Source of the DNA: Chloroflexota bacterium
Lineage (GTDB): Bacteria; Chloroflexota; Anaerolineae; UBA2200
DNA length: 64,000 bases
Direction: 5' to 3'
NCBI GenBank assembly: GCA_014360755.1
Contig: JACIWX010000002.1
Location: 124,001 to 188,000, forward strand
The position numbers and the translations under genes were made by a program. This document shows, in pieces, positions 11,135 to 20,607 of the stretch; positions within the stretch are counted from its first letter, which is position 1, and the number at the start of each line of letters is the position of its first letter. A model generated the notes under the pieces. That model had not been told where the DNA came from. It worked only from the letters and a program-made list of their open reading frames with translations, and did not search any database.

Positions 11135-11350
11135 ATGGAAAGGAGCCGTGACTGGATGGACCAGGCAGAAGGGGATTATGATCATCGGCGGGGGATTGTC
11201 GTCATTACTCTCTCGGCTCAGGAGATGGAAAGGCTCATCGAGGTGGCCCAGAGGTTCGGCCTGGATTTTGATGATGCTTACCAATACGCAGTTGCGGAGC
11301 GTCGAGGAAAAATCAGACAAGCGAGGCAACATAGACACGAAGGTCTATAA
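11135..11350 (+). pseudogene. Chimeric remnant: HEPN N-terminus joined to PIN-like tail
   Basis: The 71-residue ORF begins MERSRDWMDQAEGD, typical of HEPN proteins, then passes into GIVVITLSAQEMERLIEVAQ and GLDFDDAYQYAVAE, which resembles the C-terminal region of PIN (VapC-like) RNases. Neither domain is complete, so it reads as a fusion of two toxin remnants. Upstream, about 50 bases resemble the sequence before the nucleotidyltransferase at 9580-9640. Confidence 0.4.
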
Positions 11351-11373
11351 AACTCAAAAGAAAGGAGGTCAAC

Positions 11374-12495
11374 ATGTCAGATCGAGATTTTATTCCTATG
11401 GCTGTCCCTGTTTTGGGGAACAAAGAACTTGAATACGTAACTGAAGCCGTTCGCTCCGGCTGGATTTCCTCACAGGGAAGGTATGTCTCTGAATTCGAGG
11501 AGAGTTTTAGCGCTTACTGCGGAGTTAAATATGGAATTGCTGTAACCAGTGGCACAACTGCTCTACATCTTGCCTTAGTAGTTTTAGGCATTGGTCCGGG
11601 AGATGAGGTCATCATTCCACCCCTCACGCATATTGCATGTGCTAATATGATAACCCTTACTGGTGCCAGACCTGTGCTAGTGGATTGTGCATGGGATACA
11701 TGGGGCATAGACCCCGCTAAGATTGAAGAAAAGATAACTTCACGTACAAAAGCCATTATGGTAATTCATCTCTATGGACATCCCGTGGATATGGATCCGG
11801 TCCTTGAAATTGCAGAGAAATATGGTCTGTACGTGATTGAGGATGCTGCCGAAGCTCATGGTGCGGAATACAAAGGTCGAAGAACAGGAAGCTTAGGGCA
11901 TATAGCCTGTTTTAGTTTCTATGCCAACAAAATTATCACCACTGGCGAAGGAGGAATGATCGTTACTGACGATCCCAACCTTGCAGCTAAAGCCAGGAAA
12001 TTGAGGGACCAGGCTTATGAAAAAGAGCGGCGCTTTTGGCATAGAGAATTAGGCTTCAATTATCGAATGACGAATTTGCAAGCAGCCATTGGTCTGGCCC
12101 AGATAGAGAAAATTGACCAGTTCGTCAATATCCGCAGGAGGAATGCCCATTTATATAACCAGTTACTCAACGGAATTCCGGGACTAATCCTGCCCCCCGA
12201 GGCCAATTGGGCGAAAAATGTCTATTGGATGTATTCCATCCTAGTGGACGATTCGTTTGGGATGAGCCGGGATGAGCTGATAGCCTATTTGAAGAGCAGA
12301 AATATAGACGCCCGGCCTTTCTTCTATCCGGTACACTTACAACCACTCTATGCAGATCAGTTCAAGGGTGAGAGTTACCCTGTGGCTGAGGAACTCAGCT
12401 CAAAAGGGATGAATTTGCCATCAGGCAATGAATTAACCGAAGACGAAGTGCGTCGTATAGCAGATACTATCAAATCTGCCCGAGGAGGAAGATAA
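11374..12495 (+). CDS. DegT/DnrJ/EryC1/StrS sugar aminotransferase
   Basis: 373 residues, full length for PLP-dependent nucleotide-sugar aminotransferases. Visible are GWISSQGRYVSEFE, TSGTTALHLAL (cofactor phosphate binding), EDAAEAHGAEYKG and the PLP lysine in FYANKIITTGEGG. This is closest in feel to GDP-perosamine or UDP-4-keto-sugar aminotransferases. It would make an amino sugar for the polysaccharide encoded downstream. AAAGGAGG precedes the ATG. One base separates it from the next gene, so they are co-transcribed. Confidence 0.93.
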   Translation: MSDRDFIPMAVPVLGNKELEYVTEAVRSGWISSQGRYVSEFEESFSAYCGVKYGIAVTSGTTALHLALVVLGIGPGDEVIIPPLTHIACANMITLTGARPVLVDCAWDTWGIDPAKIEEKITSRTKAIMVIHLYGHPVDMDPVLEIAEKYGLYVIEDAAEAHGAEYKGRRTGSLGHIACFSFYANKIITTGEGGMIVTDDPNLAAKARKLRDQAYEKERRFWHRELGFNYRMTNLQAAIGLAQIEKIDQFVNIRRRNAHLYNQLLNGIPGLILPPEANWAKNVYWMYSILVDDSFGMSRDELIAYLKSRNIDARPFFYPVHLQPLYADQFKGESYPVAEELSSKGMNLPSGNELTEDEVRRIADTIKSARGGR

Positions 12496-12496
12496 G

Positions 12497-13489
12497 ATGG
12501 CTAACACTAAGCTTCGCTTCGCTGTAATTGGCTGTGGGCGCATGGGGCTGCGCAGAATGCAGACCATTGTGGACCATCCACAAGCCGAATTGATTTGTGT
12601 GGTGGATGTAAGTGAGCAGCAAGCACGTGTTGCTGCCAATAAGTACGGCTGTCCATATTATCTTAATTATGGAGAGATTCTGTCTCGAGAGGACATTGAT
12701 TGCGTGATCGTCTCTGTGCCTAATAAATGGCACAAGGAAATAGTTGTGTCCTTTTTGAACAGCAAGAAGCACGTCTTCTGTGAGAAGCCGTTAGCCAGAA
12801 ATCCAGAGGAAGCTAAGGCCATGGTTGATGCAGCAGTTCAGAATGGGGTTACCCTTAAAACAGGATCTAATCTGCGGTTTTTCCCCAGTGTTTTAAAAGC
12901 TAAAGAATTACTTGATAGGGGTGCCATTGGCGAGCTTCTCTTTCTACGTTCATGGATTGGACATGGAGGGTGGGTCCAAGGTAGATGGTTTACGCAGCCG
13001 GAAATCGCTGGAGGAGGTACATTCCTTGACAACGGTTGCCATGTCTTGGACATTACAAGATGGTTCCTAGGTGAAATAAAGAGCTGCGTAGGAGTAATTA
13101 AGACAAGTTTATGGCCAATCGAGCCCCTTGAAGACAATGGCTTCGGGATATTTGAAACTGTAGATGGTAAAATAGCCTTCGTCCATGCGTCATGGACCGA
13201 ATGGGCCGGCTATATGTATATGGAGATCTATGGCTCAGAAGGTTACATCCGAATTGACAATAGAGGTAAGGCGTGCAAAACAATCCTTGGCAAGCGGGAG
13301 GGAGGAGAGAAGGTTTTTGACTTCTCATCTTTGCCGCCAACATCATACTGGGACGAGTTGGATGACTACATACGTGCATTGCGTGAAGGGCGTCAACCTT
13401 TACCCAGCGGATTTGATGGATTGCGTGCAGTGCAGATGGCCTGGGGAGTCTATGAATCAGCCAGAACTGGCCGGAAGATACAAATCTGA
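12497..13489 (+). CDS. Gfo/Idh/MocA family oxidoreductase
   Basis: 330 residues. The N-terminal Rossmann fold has AVIGCGRMGLRRM, and the family signature VFCEKPLARN supplies the catalytic lysine of the EKP motif. The C-terminal alpha/beta domain has GGGTFLDNGCHVLDITRWFLG. These enzymes oxidise or reduce sugars and nucleotide sugars with NAD(P). Placed directly after the aminotransferase, it probably modifies the same sugar nucleotide. GAGGAAG precedes the ATG. Confidence 0.92.
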   Translation: MANTKLRFAVIGCGRMGLRRMQTIVDHPQAELICVVDVSEQQARVAANKYGCPYYLNYGEILSREDIDCVIVSVPNKWHKEIVVSFLNSKKHVFCEKPLARNPEEAKAMVDAAVQNGVTLKTGSNLRFFPSVLKAKELLDRGAIGELLFLRSWIGHGGWVQGRWFTQPEIAGGGTFLDNGCHVLDITRWFLGEIKSCVGVIKTSLWPIEPLEDNGFGIFETVDGKIAFVHASWTEWAGYMYMEIYGSEGYIRIDNRGKACKTILGKREGGEKVFDFSSLPPTSYWDELDDYIRALREGRQPLPSGFDGLRAVQMAWGVYESARTGRKIQI

Positions 13490-13519
13490 TGACCCTCAAA
13501 TATTCTTCAGGAGGTTAAA

Positions 13520-14284
13520 ATGACTTCCGCATTTCAAGCAGATTATGCCAATTACTACGACTTACTCTACAAAGACAAGGACTATGAAGCCGAGTGCGAC
13601 TTTTTAGAGCAGATTTTCGAGCGATTTTGTAATCGAAGACCAAGGACTGTTCTTGATGTTGGTTGTGGAACAGGTGGCCATGCTATCCCTTTAGCGAGAA
13701 GGGGTTATGAAGTTACAGGGATAGACGTGTCCGAGGCTATGATTGCCATCGCTCGACAGAAGGCTGAACGAGAAGGTTTAAGCATCACCTTTCATGTTAC
13801 TAAGATGGAGAACTTGGAGTTGGACCAACGGTTTGATGTGGTGATCTCCATGTTTAATGCCATAAACTACGTGATCTCCGATGAGGGCTTGAGAGAAATC
13901 TTTACCAATATTCACCGCCATCTGACATCTGATGGGCTTTTCTTGTTTGATTTTCGGAACGGTATCACATCACTGCGCTCTTACTCGCCGTTAAGGATAA
14001 AATGGGCAGAAGATGGTCGGCTAAGGCTACTTCGGATCTCGGAAACGAAACTTGATGCTATGGAGCATTTGTTTTATACTACCTACAAATGCCTTGTGTT
14101 CGAAGGCGATAGACTGGTCAAGGAGTTTCAAGATGAACATATCGTCCGGTATCTGTTCCCGAGGGAGGTGAAGCATTTTCTCAGCGAAACAGGGTTTGAG
14201 CTCCTCTGGATGTGTCCATTCCTTGAACTGGACAAGCCCGCAAGCGAGGAAGACTGGAACATAATGGTCATAGCTAGAAAATGA
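13520..14284 (+). CDS. Class I SAM-dependent methyltransferase
   Basis: 254 residues. The SAM-binding motif I is VLDVGCGTGGHAIPLARRG, followed by VTGIDVSEAMIAIARQKA and FDVVISMFNAINYV. It probably methylates the sugar residue or an assembly intermediate of the polysaccharide. AGGAGG precedes the ATG. Its stop overlaps the start of the flippase gene by four bases, which supports translational coupling. Confidence 0.9.
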   Translation: MTSAFQADYANYYDLLYKDKDYEAECDFLEQIFERFCNRRPRTVLDVGCGTGGHAIPLARRGYEVTGIDVSEAMIAIARQKAEREGLSITFHVTKMENLELDQRFDVVISMFNAINYVISDEGLREIFTNIHRHLTSDGLFLFDFRNGITSLRSYSPLRIKWAEDGRLRLLRISETKLDAMEHLFYTTYKCLVFEGDRLVKEFQDEHIVRYLFPREVKHFLSETGFELLWMCPFLELDKPASEEDWNIMVIARK

Positions 14285-15759
14285 AGATGGAGAGTCTTGT
14301 GAAAAAACAAAGTATTGATGCTAGTGGAATACGGTGGGCTTTTCTGTCTAATGCGGCTTCTTACATTACTCAGCCCATTGTCTTGATCCTCTTGGCCCGC
14401 GTTTTGACCCCCTCAGACTTTGGCCTGCTCGCAATGGCCCTGACGGTGGTTACGTTTTTTGAACTCTTCAGGGATATGGGATTAAGTCAGGCACTCATTC
14501 GCCAGGAGGGCAACCCTCAAGAGTTGGCTTCCAGTGCGTTCTGGACCCAATTCGTTTTGAGCATCGCTATGTTCGGCTTCGTTTGGGCTATTGCCCCTCT
14601 GGTTGGTATGTATTATCGTGACCTTGGGGTAGTTCCTGTTCTAAGGGTTATGGCCGGCCTGTTCCTGCTTTATCCCTTTGTGGATATTCCTTATGCTTTT
14701 CTCTTGAGAGACCTTCGCTTCAGAGCCCTTTTCCTCAGGCAAGGAGTACCGGCCTTGGTGGGGGGAGGAATTTCTCTCCTCTTGGGATGGACTGGGTTTG
14801 GGGTTTGGTCCTTGGTGGTGGGGATGTTGATGGGGAGGATGACCGCCGGGGCAGTCTCCATGTGGATGGCTCGTTGGTGGCCCTCTTTTCGTATTAGCTC
14901 GGAGACTATTTCTATGTTGCGCTTCGGCAGCCAGGTGAGCTTCCAAAAGGTTTTGGGGTGGGTCATTGTCTGGTTGGACCGGTGGTTTGTTGGGAGGTTT
15001 CTGGGCACCGCCAGTCTGGGAGTCTACCAAGTTGCCATGCGAATAGGGGAAATCCCTTACTTGGCCAGTGGTTCCCCTTTAGCTTTAGTGGCCTATCCTA
15101 TTATGGCCCAAGACAGCCGAGAGAGAGCAGATATCAAGCGAAGATACCTGTCCTATTTGCAGGGTGTTGCTTTGATTGGCTTCCCGCTAGGGATTGGTAT
15201 GGTACTTATAATGCCTTTCGCGATCCCCAGCATTTTAGGGCCCAAGTGGGCCCATAGCATCAAAGTCTTTCAGGTCATCCTACTTTATCAAACCTTGGGC
15301 TGCATTGTCTCTCTTAACCCTGAGGTGTTCAAGGCACTGGGCAAGCCCGAGATCATGAGTTACTTCTTCATAGCACGGGCGATCATCTCCGTTCCTGTCT
15401 ATTTCTTCGCAGCACAGAGGGACATAATGACCCTAGCCTTGGCGCATCTGGTCCTAGTTCTGCTCTTTGCTCCCATCAACATGTTTATCACTATGCGCAT
15501 GGTAGGGCTAAAGTTGAAGCAGCTTCTCTTGGCCCTTCGCAGTGGGCTGATAATGGCGGTTGCCTTATCTTTGATAGGGCTCTTCTATTGGTGGCGAGGA
15601 GCCCAGGTGATACATAGCGATGGAGTGAACACAGCCTTGCTAGCCGTGCTATTGATCGGGGTTGGAATTTTCATTCTAAGGATGGCCGATGCGCAGGCCT
15701 TTCGTCAGATGAAGAGAATAATAATACCAAGCTTGCAAGCGGAGAGGTCGGAGGAGTAA
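14281..15759 (+). CDS. Wzx-like polysaccharide flippase (MOP superfamily)
   Basis: 492 residues with about 12-14 hydrophobic segments. The N-terminal pattern RWAFLSNAASYITQPIVLILLARVLTPSDFGLLA is characteristic of lipopolysaccharide/teichoic-acid type MOP exporters. It would flip the undecaprenyl-linked repeat unit across the membrane for Wzy-dependent assembly. It overlaps the methyltransferase by 4 bases and shares one base with the sulfotransferase start. Confidence 0.93.
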   Translation: MKMESLVKKQSIDASGIRWAFLSNAASYITQPIVLILLARVLTPSDFGLLAMALTVVTFFELFRDMGLSQALIRQEGNPQELASSAFWTQFVLSIAMFGFVWAIAPLVGMYYRDLGVVPVLRVMAGLFLLYPFVDIPYAFLLRDLRFRALFLRQGVPALVGGGISLLLGWTGFGVWSLVVGMLMGRMTAGAVSMWMARWWPSFRISSETISMLRFGSQVSFQKVLGWVIVWLDRWFVGRFLGTASLGVYQVAMRIGEIPYLASGSPLALVAYPIMAQDSRERADIKRRYLSYLQGVALIGFPLGIGMVLIMPFAIPSILGPKWAHSIKVFQVILLYQTLGCIVSLNPEVFKALGKPEIMSYFFIARAIISVPVYFFAAQRDIMTLALAHLVLVLLFAPINMFITMRMVGLKLKQLLLALRSGLIMAVALSLIGLFYWWRGAQVIHSDGVNTALLAVLLIGVGIFILRMADAQAFRQMKRIIIPSLQAERSEE

Positions 15760-16735
15760 TGGCTTGGACGGGAACAAATTTGTCGCTGGATTACAATGGT
15801 GAGAACTTGGTGTTTATCGTGGGGTGTCCGCGTAGCGGCACAACGTATTTGCAACGCCTAATCGCTGCTCACCCCAAGGTGCATACGGGCCAGGAATCGG
15901 ACATCTTCGACCTTTATGTAGGTCCATTGTTGCGTACTTGGAGAAGGGAGTTGCAGAACTACAGCGGGAGGGGGGGAGTGGGCCTGGCCTGCTATTTACG
16001 GGAGGACGAGTTCATAGCAATTTTGAAGGAGTTTTTGCTCAACCTTCTGCGGCCCATGCTGAAGGAGTTAGGCCCAGGAGAAATATTTTTGGAGAAGACC
16101 CCCTCGCATGCCCTGTTCATCCCTGAGATTCATGAACTGTTGCCCAAAGCACGCTTCATTCATATCCTTCGCGATCCTCGTGATGTGGTGGCTTCCCTTT
16201 TGGCAGTCGCTCGCTCCTGGGGTAAGGCATGGGCGCCAAAGAATGCAGCGCTGGCCGCCTTCCTTTGGAGGCGACATCTCCAGGCTGTTAACAGGGCTCG
16301 ATTGCTTCTTCCCGGTGACCAATTTTTCGAAGTGCGTTACGAACAATTGTGGGAGAATCCAATAGACACTCTAAAGCAAGTTAGCCATTTCATTGGATTA
16401 GAGTGGAGTGTTGAGGAGATAAAAGTGGCTGTGGAAACCAACAGACCGGACATTGTTCAAAAAGGGGGGGAACTCCCATTCCCAAGAAGGGAGAGTTCGG
16501 GATAAGAACAGGGCCAATTGTGCGTGATCCTCCTGATTTTGTCCGGAGGGGAACACCTGGCGGATGGCGGAAAGACCTGAAAATTCATCAACGCTTTGTG
16601 GTTTGGCTCATTGCCGGTCAGATTATGTGGGAGGTAGGATATCCATGGGGTCCAAAGATCGCTTTACCTCTGAGGAATGTTTTCGAGAAGTCAATGACCC
16701 GGCTTTTACGTAGGCTCAAGAAAATGGTGAGGTAA
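15759..16735 (+). pseudogene. PAPS-dependent sulfotransferase with frameshift in a G run
   Basis: The 248-residue ORF has the 5'-phosphosulfate loop IVGCPRSGTTYLQRLI, the 3'-phosphate motif RFIHILRDPRDVVASL and VRYEQLWENP. It derails at a run of seven G (16464-16470) into ELPFPRRESSG. Adding one G restores GTPIPKKGEFGIRTG and GGWRKDLKIHQRF, the normal end of the family, to TAG at 16735. The intact protein would be about 325 residues. It would add sulfate to the polysaccharide with PAPS from the upstream Sat/APSK. It could be a slippage-based switch, a dead gene or a homopolymer error. Confidence 0.88.
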
Positions 16736-16739
16736 CATA

Positions 16740-17705
16740 ATGCCGAGGATAACGGTAATTATCCCTACCCACAATGGTGCCGATAGAATACAAGAAACTA
16801 TTGAAAGTTTGGCTCACCAGGATTTGCCCCGTAATGAATATGAGGTTATTGTAGTGGACAATGCCTCCACAGACGACACAAAAACCGTTGTAGAGGAAGT
16901 TTCTCGAAAGCATGGTTTGGAAGTTTGCTATATATACGAACCCCAATTGGGGCTGCATAATGCGCGTCATGCTGGAGCCCGTAACGCTCGAGGGGAGATT
17001 CTTGCTTACACAGACGATGACGTTATATGCGATAAAGTCTGGCTGCGTGAACTCCTTAATTGTTATGACTCCGACAAAGTTGGATGTGTCGGGGGCAAAG
17101 TGCTTCCCACGTGGGAAGTGCCCCCACCTAAATGGATACTACGTTATCCAGGAGCTCTGGCCTTGTTGGACCATGGAGATGAGGTAAAGGAACTTAAATG
17201 GCCGGAAGCTATTTATGGTTGCAACTTCTCTATTCGCCGAGATGTGCTTTTTGCTGTTGGTGGGTTCAATCCGGACAGTTTTGGGAACATATGGTTGGGA
17301 GATGGGGAAACAGGGCTGCTACGGAAAGTTTACGATGCAGGTTGGAAGGTGGTATACAATCCCAAAGCGGTTGTGTGGCACCGTATCCCAGCCGCCCGTC
17401 TAACCTTGGATTACATGAAGCGGCGCTTTGCTTATCAAGGTGCTGCTGATGCTTATACACGATACCATTACCGTGGAGTCGGACGGTTGGAACTTGTGCT
17501 TCATGGGCTGGTCTTCATGGGTTCTGCTGTAATTTTTGGCTTACTGGCAATGCTGACCGTTCCGGCTCCGATAGCAGTTCGGCACCACCAAATATTGCGG
17601 GCCTCTTACTGCTGGTCCCGGGCTGGCTATACCCTGCGTTTGTTATATGACCGGCAACTACAAGCCCTCGTAGCAAAGGAGCGGTGGCTCGAGAATGATA
17701 GATAA
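16740..17705 (+). CDS. Glycosyltransferase family 2
   Basis: 321 residues. The GT-A core has VIIPTHNGADRIQETI, VVDNASTDDT, AYTDDDVI (the DxD-type metal site) and GCNFSIRRDVLFAVGGF. It has DGETGLLRKVYDAGW and a hydrophobic C-terminal segment (HGLVFMGSAVIFGLLAML) that may anchor it to the membrane. It adds a sugar to the lipid-linked repeat unit. It starts four bases after the sulfotransferase frame ends and overlaps the track start of the next ORF. Confidence 0.92.
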   Translation: MPRITVIIPTHNGADRIQETIESLAHQDLPRNEYEVIVVDNASTDDTKTVVEEVSRKHGLEVCYIYEPQLGLHNARHAGARNARGEILAYTDDDVICDKVWLRELLNCYDSDKVGCVGGKVLPTWEVPPPKWILRYPGALALLDHGDEVKELKWPEAIYGCNFSIRRDVLFAVGGFNPDSFGNIWLGDGETGLLRKVYDAGWKVVYNPKAVVWHRIPAARLTLDYMKRRFAYQGAADAYTRYHYRGVGRLELVLHGLVFMGSAVIFGLLAMLTVPAPIAVRHHQILRASYCWSRAGYTLRLLYDRQLQALVAKERWLENDR

Positions 17706-17718
17706 GGAGGTGGAGGAT

Positions 17719-18009
17719 ATGTCGGCTCTCTATGCACTCTTCTTTATAACCTTGGGAATCATTGGTATATTTTACTCTAAGGTCCTGTTCCGCTCGTTTC
17801 TGGCGCCGGTAGGCGTTTACAGTATCATATGGAGCGTCCTACCTTCATTGTATTATTTTAAGATCCTGCCATTGCCTGACGTCACGAATAGAACCGTGCT
17901 CACGATTTCCATTGGATGGTGTAGCTTTGTGCTAGGATCTTTTTTTGCTACGCTCGTACCTGGAGGCAAGAATCGAAATATATACTATGCATCACACCGA
18001 GGGGGATGA
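17719..18009 (+). pseudogene. N-terminal fragment of an oligosaccharide repeat-unit polymerase
   Basis: 96 residues with GGAGGTGGAGG before the ATG at 17719. Three hydrophobic segments (LYALFFITLGIIGIFYS, LAPVGVYSIIWSVLPSLYYF, TISIGWCSFVLGSFFA) match the start of Wzy-like polymerases. It then ends after LVPGGKNRN, four bases before the next glycosyltransferase. Full-length members have 400 or more residues, so the rest has been deleted. Confidence 0.55.
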
Positions 18010-18013
18010 AACG

Positions 18014-19183
18014 ATGATGGGTAGAATCCTGATTTTATATCCTGCCGGCCATCTGGACCGAACCCCTTCTGTAAAACATTTGGCTCATATTCTGGCGCAG
18101 GGGGGCTTTTTTGTTGATATCCTAACTATCAGCAACGTTACTGTCCCGAAGTCTACCTTTGCGCATGAAAATATTAATGTGCTTCATATACCAATAAAGT
18201 TGTACACATTTTACGAGCCCATTCCCTATGTGCTAGCGATGTTCTCGTTGCATGGGTTAAGGATTTATCTTCGCAATCATTACGATTGTATTATTGGCGC
18301 TGGCATTCGGGGCCTGTATGTTGGGACTTTTTGGAGTCTAATACGGAGAGTTCCTCTTGTTTACCATTCGCTAGAACTGTACCCTTCGTGGGAGAGACAC
18401 AGGTGTTTGGACCGCTTAGCTAAGGCGATAGAGCGTTGGGCGAACAGGAAATGTGCGTTTACGATTATACAGGATGAGAGCCGGGCCAAGCTGTTGGCGG
18501 AGGATAATGGTGTGCCAATGGATCGCATGATATTTATGCCGAATGCCGCTCCAGGAAAGGCTTCAAGAAAGAAAAGTATCTACATAAAAGCAAGGTTTGG
18601 GATCCCTACGGAAAAGGTGATTATTCTGTTCGCGGGGACGCTTTTCGCTAAATGGGCTCCAACACTTGCCCTAGTGCGGAGGGCGCAAGAGTGGCCTGAT
18701 GATTGGGTGCTTGTTCTGCACTCCAATACCACTCTTAGTGATGAGTGGCGAGAAACCATTAAAGCAGCTGATCGAAAGGATAGGGTGATTTTATCCTGTG
18801 ATCCCGTGCCGTATGAACAATTACACGAGATAATAGCGTCGGCAGATGTAGGCCTTGCTATATATACGAGTAACGATACCAATATGTCGAACATGGGACT
18901 TTCTTCTGGAAAGATTGCGGAATATCTAAGATGGGGCGTACCAGTGGTTGTATCCGACCTTCAGTACACGGCAGATGTGATCCGTCAGTATCACTGCGGC
19001 ATCGTTATTGATAAATTAGAGGCTCTTGAGGGTGCAATTAGACAGATTTTGTCTAATTATGAGCGGTATGCTGACGGTGCTGTGCGTTGTTTTAATGAGG
19101 TTTGGTCTCTCGACAATTATCGTTCTGTAATTGTGCAGGCTTTCATGGAAGTAATGTGGTCAAGAGAAGGTAGTGTAGGATAA
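18014..19183 (+). CDS. Glycosyltransferase family 4-like protein
   Basis: 389 residues from the ATG at 18014, with GAGGGGGA upstream; the track start at 17945 lies inside the polymerase fragment. The N-terminal GT-B half has RILILYPAGHLDRTPSVKHLA. The C-terminal nucleotide-sugar-binding half has VIILFAGTLFAKWAPTLAL, SADVGLAIYTSNDTNMSN and SSGKIAEYLRWGVPVVVSD, where Glu of KIAEY is the expected donor ligand. It adds a sugar in repeat-unit synthesis. The sequence is AT-richer than the operon to its left. Confidence 0.88.
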   Translation: MMGRILILYPAGHLDRTPSVKHLAHILAQGGFFVDILTISNVTVPKSTFAHENINVLHIPIKLYTFYEPIPYVLAMFSLHGLRIYLRNHYDCIIGAGIRGLYVGTFWSLIRRVPLVYHSLELYPSWERHRCLDRLAKAIERWANRKCAFTIIQDESRAKLLAEDNGVPMDRMIFMPNAAPGKASRKKSIYIKARFGIPTEKVIILFAGTLFAKWAPTLALVRRAQEWPDDWVLVLHSNTTLSDEWRETIKAADRKDRVILSCDPVPYEQLHEIIASADVGLAIYTSNDTNMSNMGLSSGKIAEYLRWGVPVVVSDLQYTADVIRQYHCGIVIDKLEALEGAIRQILSNYERYADGAVRCFNEVWSLDNYRSVIVQAFMEVMWSREGSVG

Positions 19184-19283
19184 TTTTGTGTGCGAGTTGG
19201 AAAGGCTGGGTTCATAATAGACAAAATACAAGGAGATCTGCGAGAGGCAGTGCCACAAAATGTAGAGTTTAGGAGTAAAAACA

Positions 19284-20597
19284 GTGATTATTGCTCTGTT
19301 ATCTTTATCTCTTTTGGGCATCTTTTGTTTTATCACCAGCCGTAACTTAGGCATAAAATCAGTGTTTTTCCTTGTCCCGTTTTTTACAGCAAGTATAATT
19401 GGGTTTTGGGGAAATCCTTTTATTTTTCTCTTATTTATCCTGATAGGGGCTGCTGGGCGCCTTTTTCAATCCAGGCGTGTATATGCATTGCGTTCTGCAT
19501 ATTCGGTATTAGTAGTGTTTTGTTTTTACATGGTTATTCGAATGCTTGTTGGTCTGTCTGTAGAAAGCGGCATTAAAACGTCAGATATCGTAATAATTTC
19601 CATTTTCATGCTCATCCCAGTTGTTGCACTAATCTTGGCGTCACAATTGAGGAACTTTGATGTCCGAGGGGACTGTCTAATTCCTATTACGCTTGGAAGC
19701 GGATTGTATTATTTGCTAATAGCAATCTTTTACGCTAAGAATCTATTCGGAACTGTTCTGGAAACTCAAGGGTTCCCTCGGTTGGTTGGCATTGGGGGTA
19801 CCCATCCTGCATATACAACAGCACTTGTACCTGTAGTCATTAGCGGGTCGCTGTTTTTAATGGTTGACAATTTGGCGAAGAGGAGAGTGCACGCTCTCTT
19901 GAGTTTAATAGCTGCAACTATTGTTATGGTTCTCTCTGCATCTCGAGCAAGTCTAGTTAGTGGGACGCTTGCGTGGGTGTTGATAATGCTAGTTTTGAAA
20001 CCCTGGTTTATCCGGAGGACCTTTAGACTTGTGACCATTGTAACTCTGGTCGCTGGCCTTGGATTTTTCGTGGTTGGTCCGGAGCAAGTAAGGCATTTTC
20101 GCAGTGTTTTTGAGGGTGATCCAGAACACCGGGTTATTATCTATCCAGCTGCGGTTGAAGTTGCACGGGCTAACCTGCTCTTCGGGCTGGGAAATATTGA
20201 CTATTTTCGCGCTTATGCGCCGCCAATAATAGAAAAATATGCTGATCATATGAAACCTGGCTATTCTAGGTTGATATGGCTATATTTAGATAGAAATAGC
20301 CTCAATGTTAGTTCGACGATTCTATGGCTGCTTGTAAACGGTGGTTTGTTGGCTGTTATTCTATTTGTTTGCCTTATTCTAGCCACAACCCGCCGTTTGT
20401 TACGTGCTATACGTGCAGCACCTGAAAAAGATCGACTTGCATGGGCCTCTTTAATGGTAGGATGGGTTATTTTCCTGCTGCACTTAAGCATAATAGAAGG
20501 AATAGCACATCCTTTTCTTTGGATAATGATTATTCTTAGTCTCAGCAGGAGGTTTGGCGGTGCAGAGAGGGCACGTAGAGCCTTGGAAGAAGCATGA
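19284..20597 (+). CDS. O-antigen polymerase/ligase-like membrane protein
   Basis: 437 residues, GTG start with AGGAG upstream. It has about ten hydrophobic segments, a large extracytoplasmic loop (FRSVFEGDPEHRVIIYPAAVEVARANLLFGLGNIDYF) and the GxG-type pattern of the Wzy/WaaL superfamily. It probably polymerises or ligates repeat units outside the membrane. AT-rich, like its left neighbour, which suggests these two genes came in together. The adjacent truncated polymerase may be the one it replaced. Confidence 0.82.
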   Translation: MIIALLSLSLLGIFCFITSRNLGIKSVFFLVPFFTASIIGFWGNPFIFLLFILIGAAGRLFQSRRVYALRSAYSVLVVFCFYMVIRMLVGLSVESGIKTSDIVIISIFMLIPVVALILASQLRNFDVRGDCLIPITLGSGLYYLLIAIFYAKNLFGTVLETQGFPRLVGIGGTHPAYTTALVPVVISGSLFLMVDNLAKRRVHALLSLIAATIVMVLSASRASLVSGTLAWVLIMLVLKPWFIRRTFRLVTIVTLVAGLGFFVVGPEQVRHFRSVFEGDPEHRVIIYPAAVEVARANLLFGLGNIDYFRAYAPPIIEKYADHMKPGYSRLIWLYLDRNSLNVSSTILWLLVNGGLLAVILFVCLILATTRRLLRAIRAAPEKDRLAWASLMVGWVIFLLHLSIIEGIAHPFLWIMIILSLSRRFGGAERARRALEEA

Positions 20598-20607
20598 GGT
20601 GAGCAGA

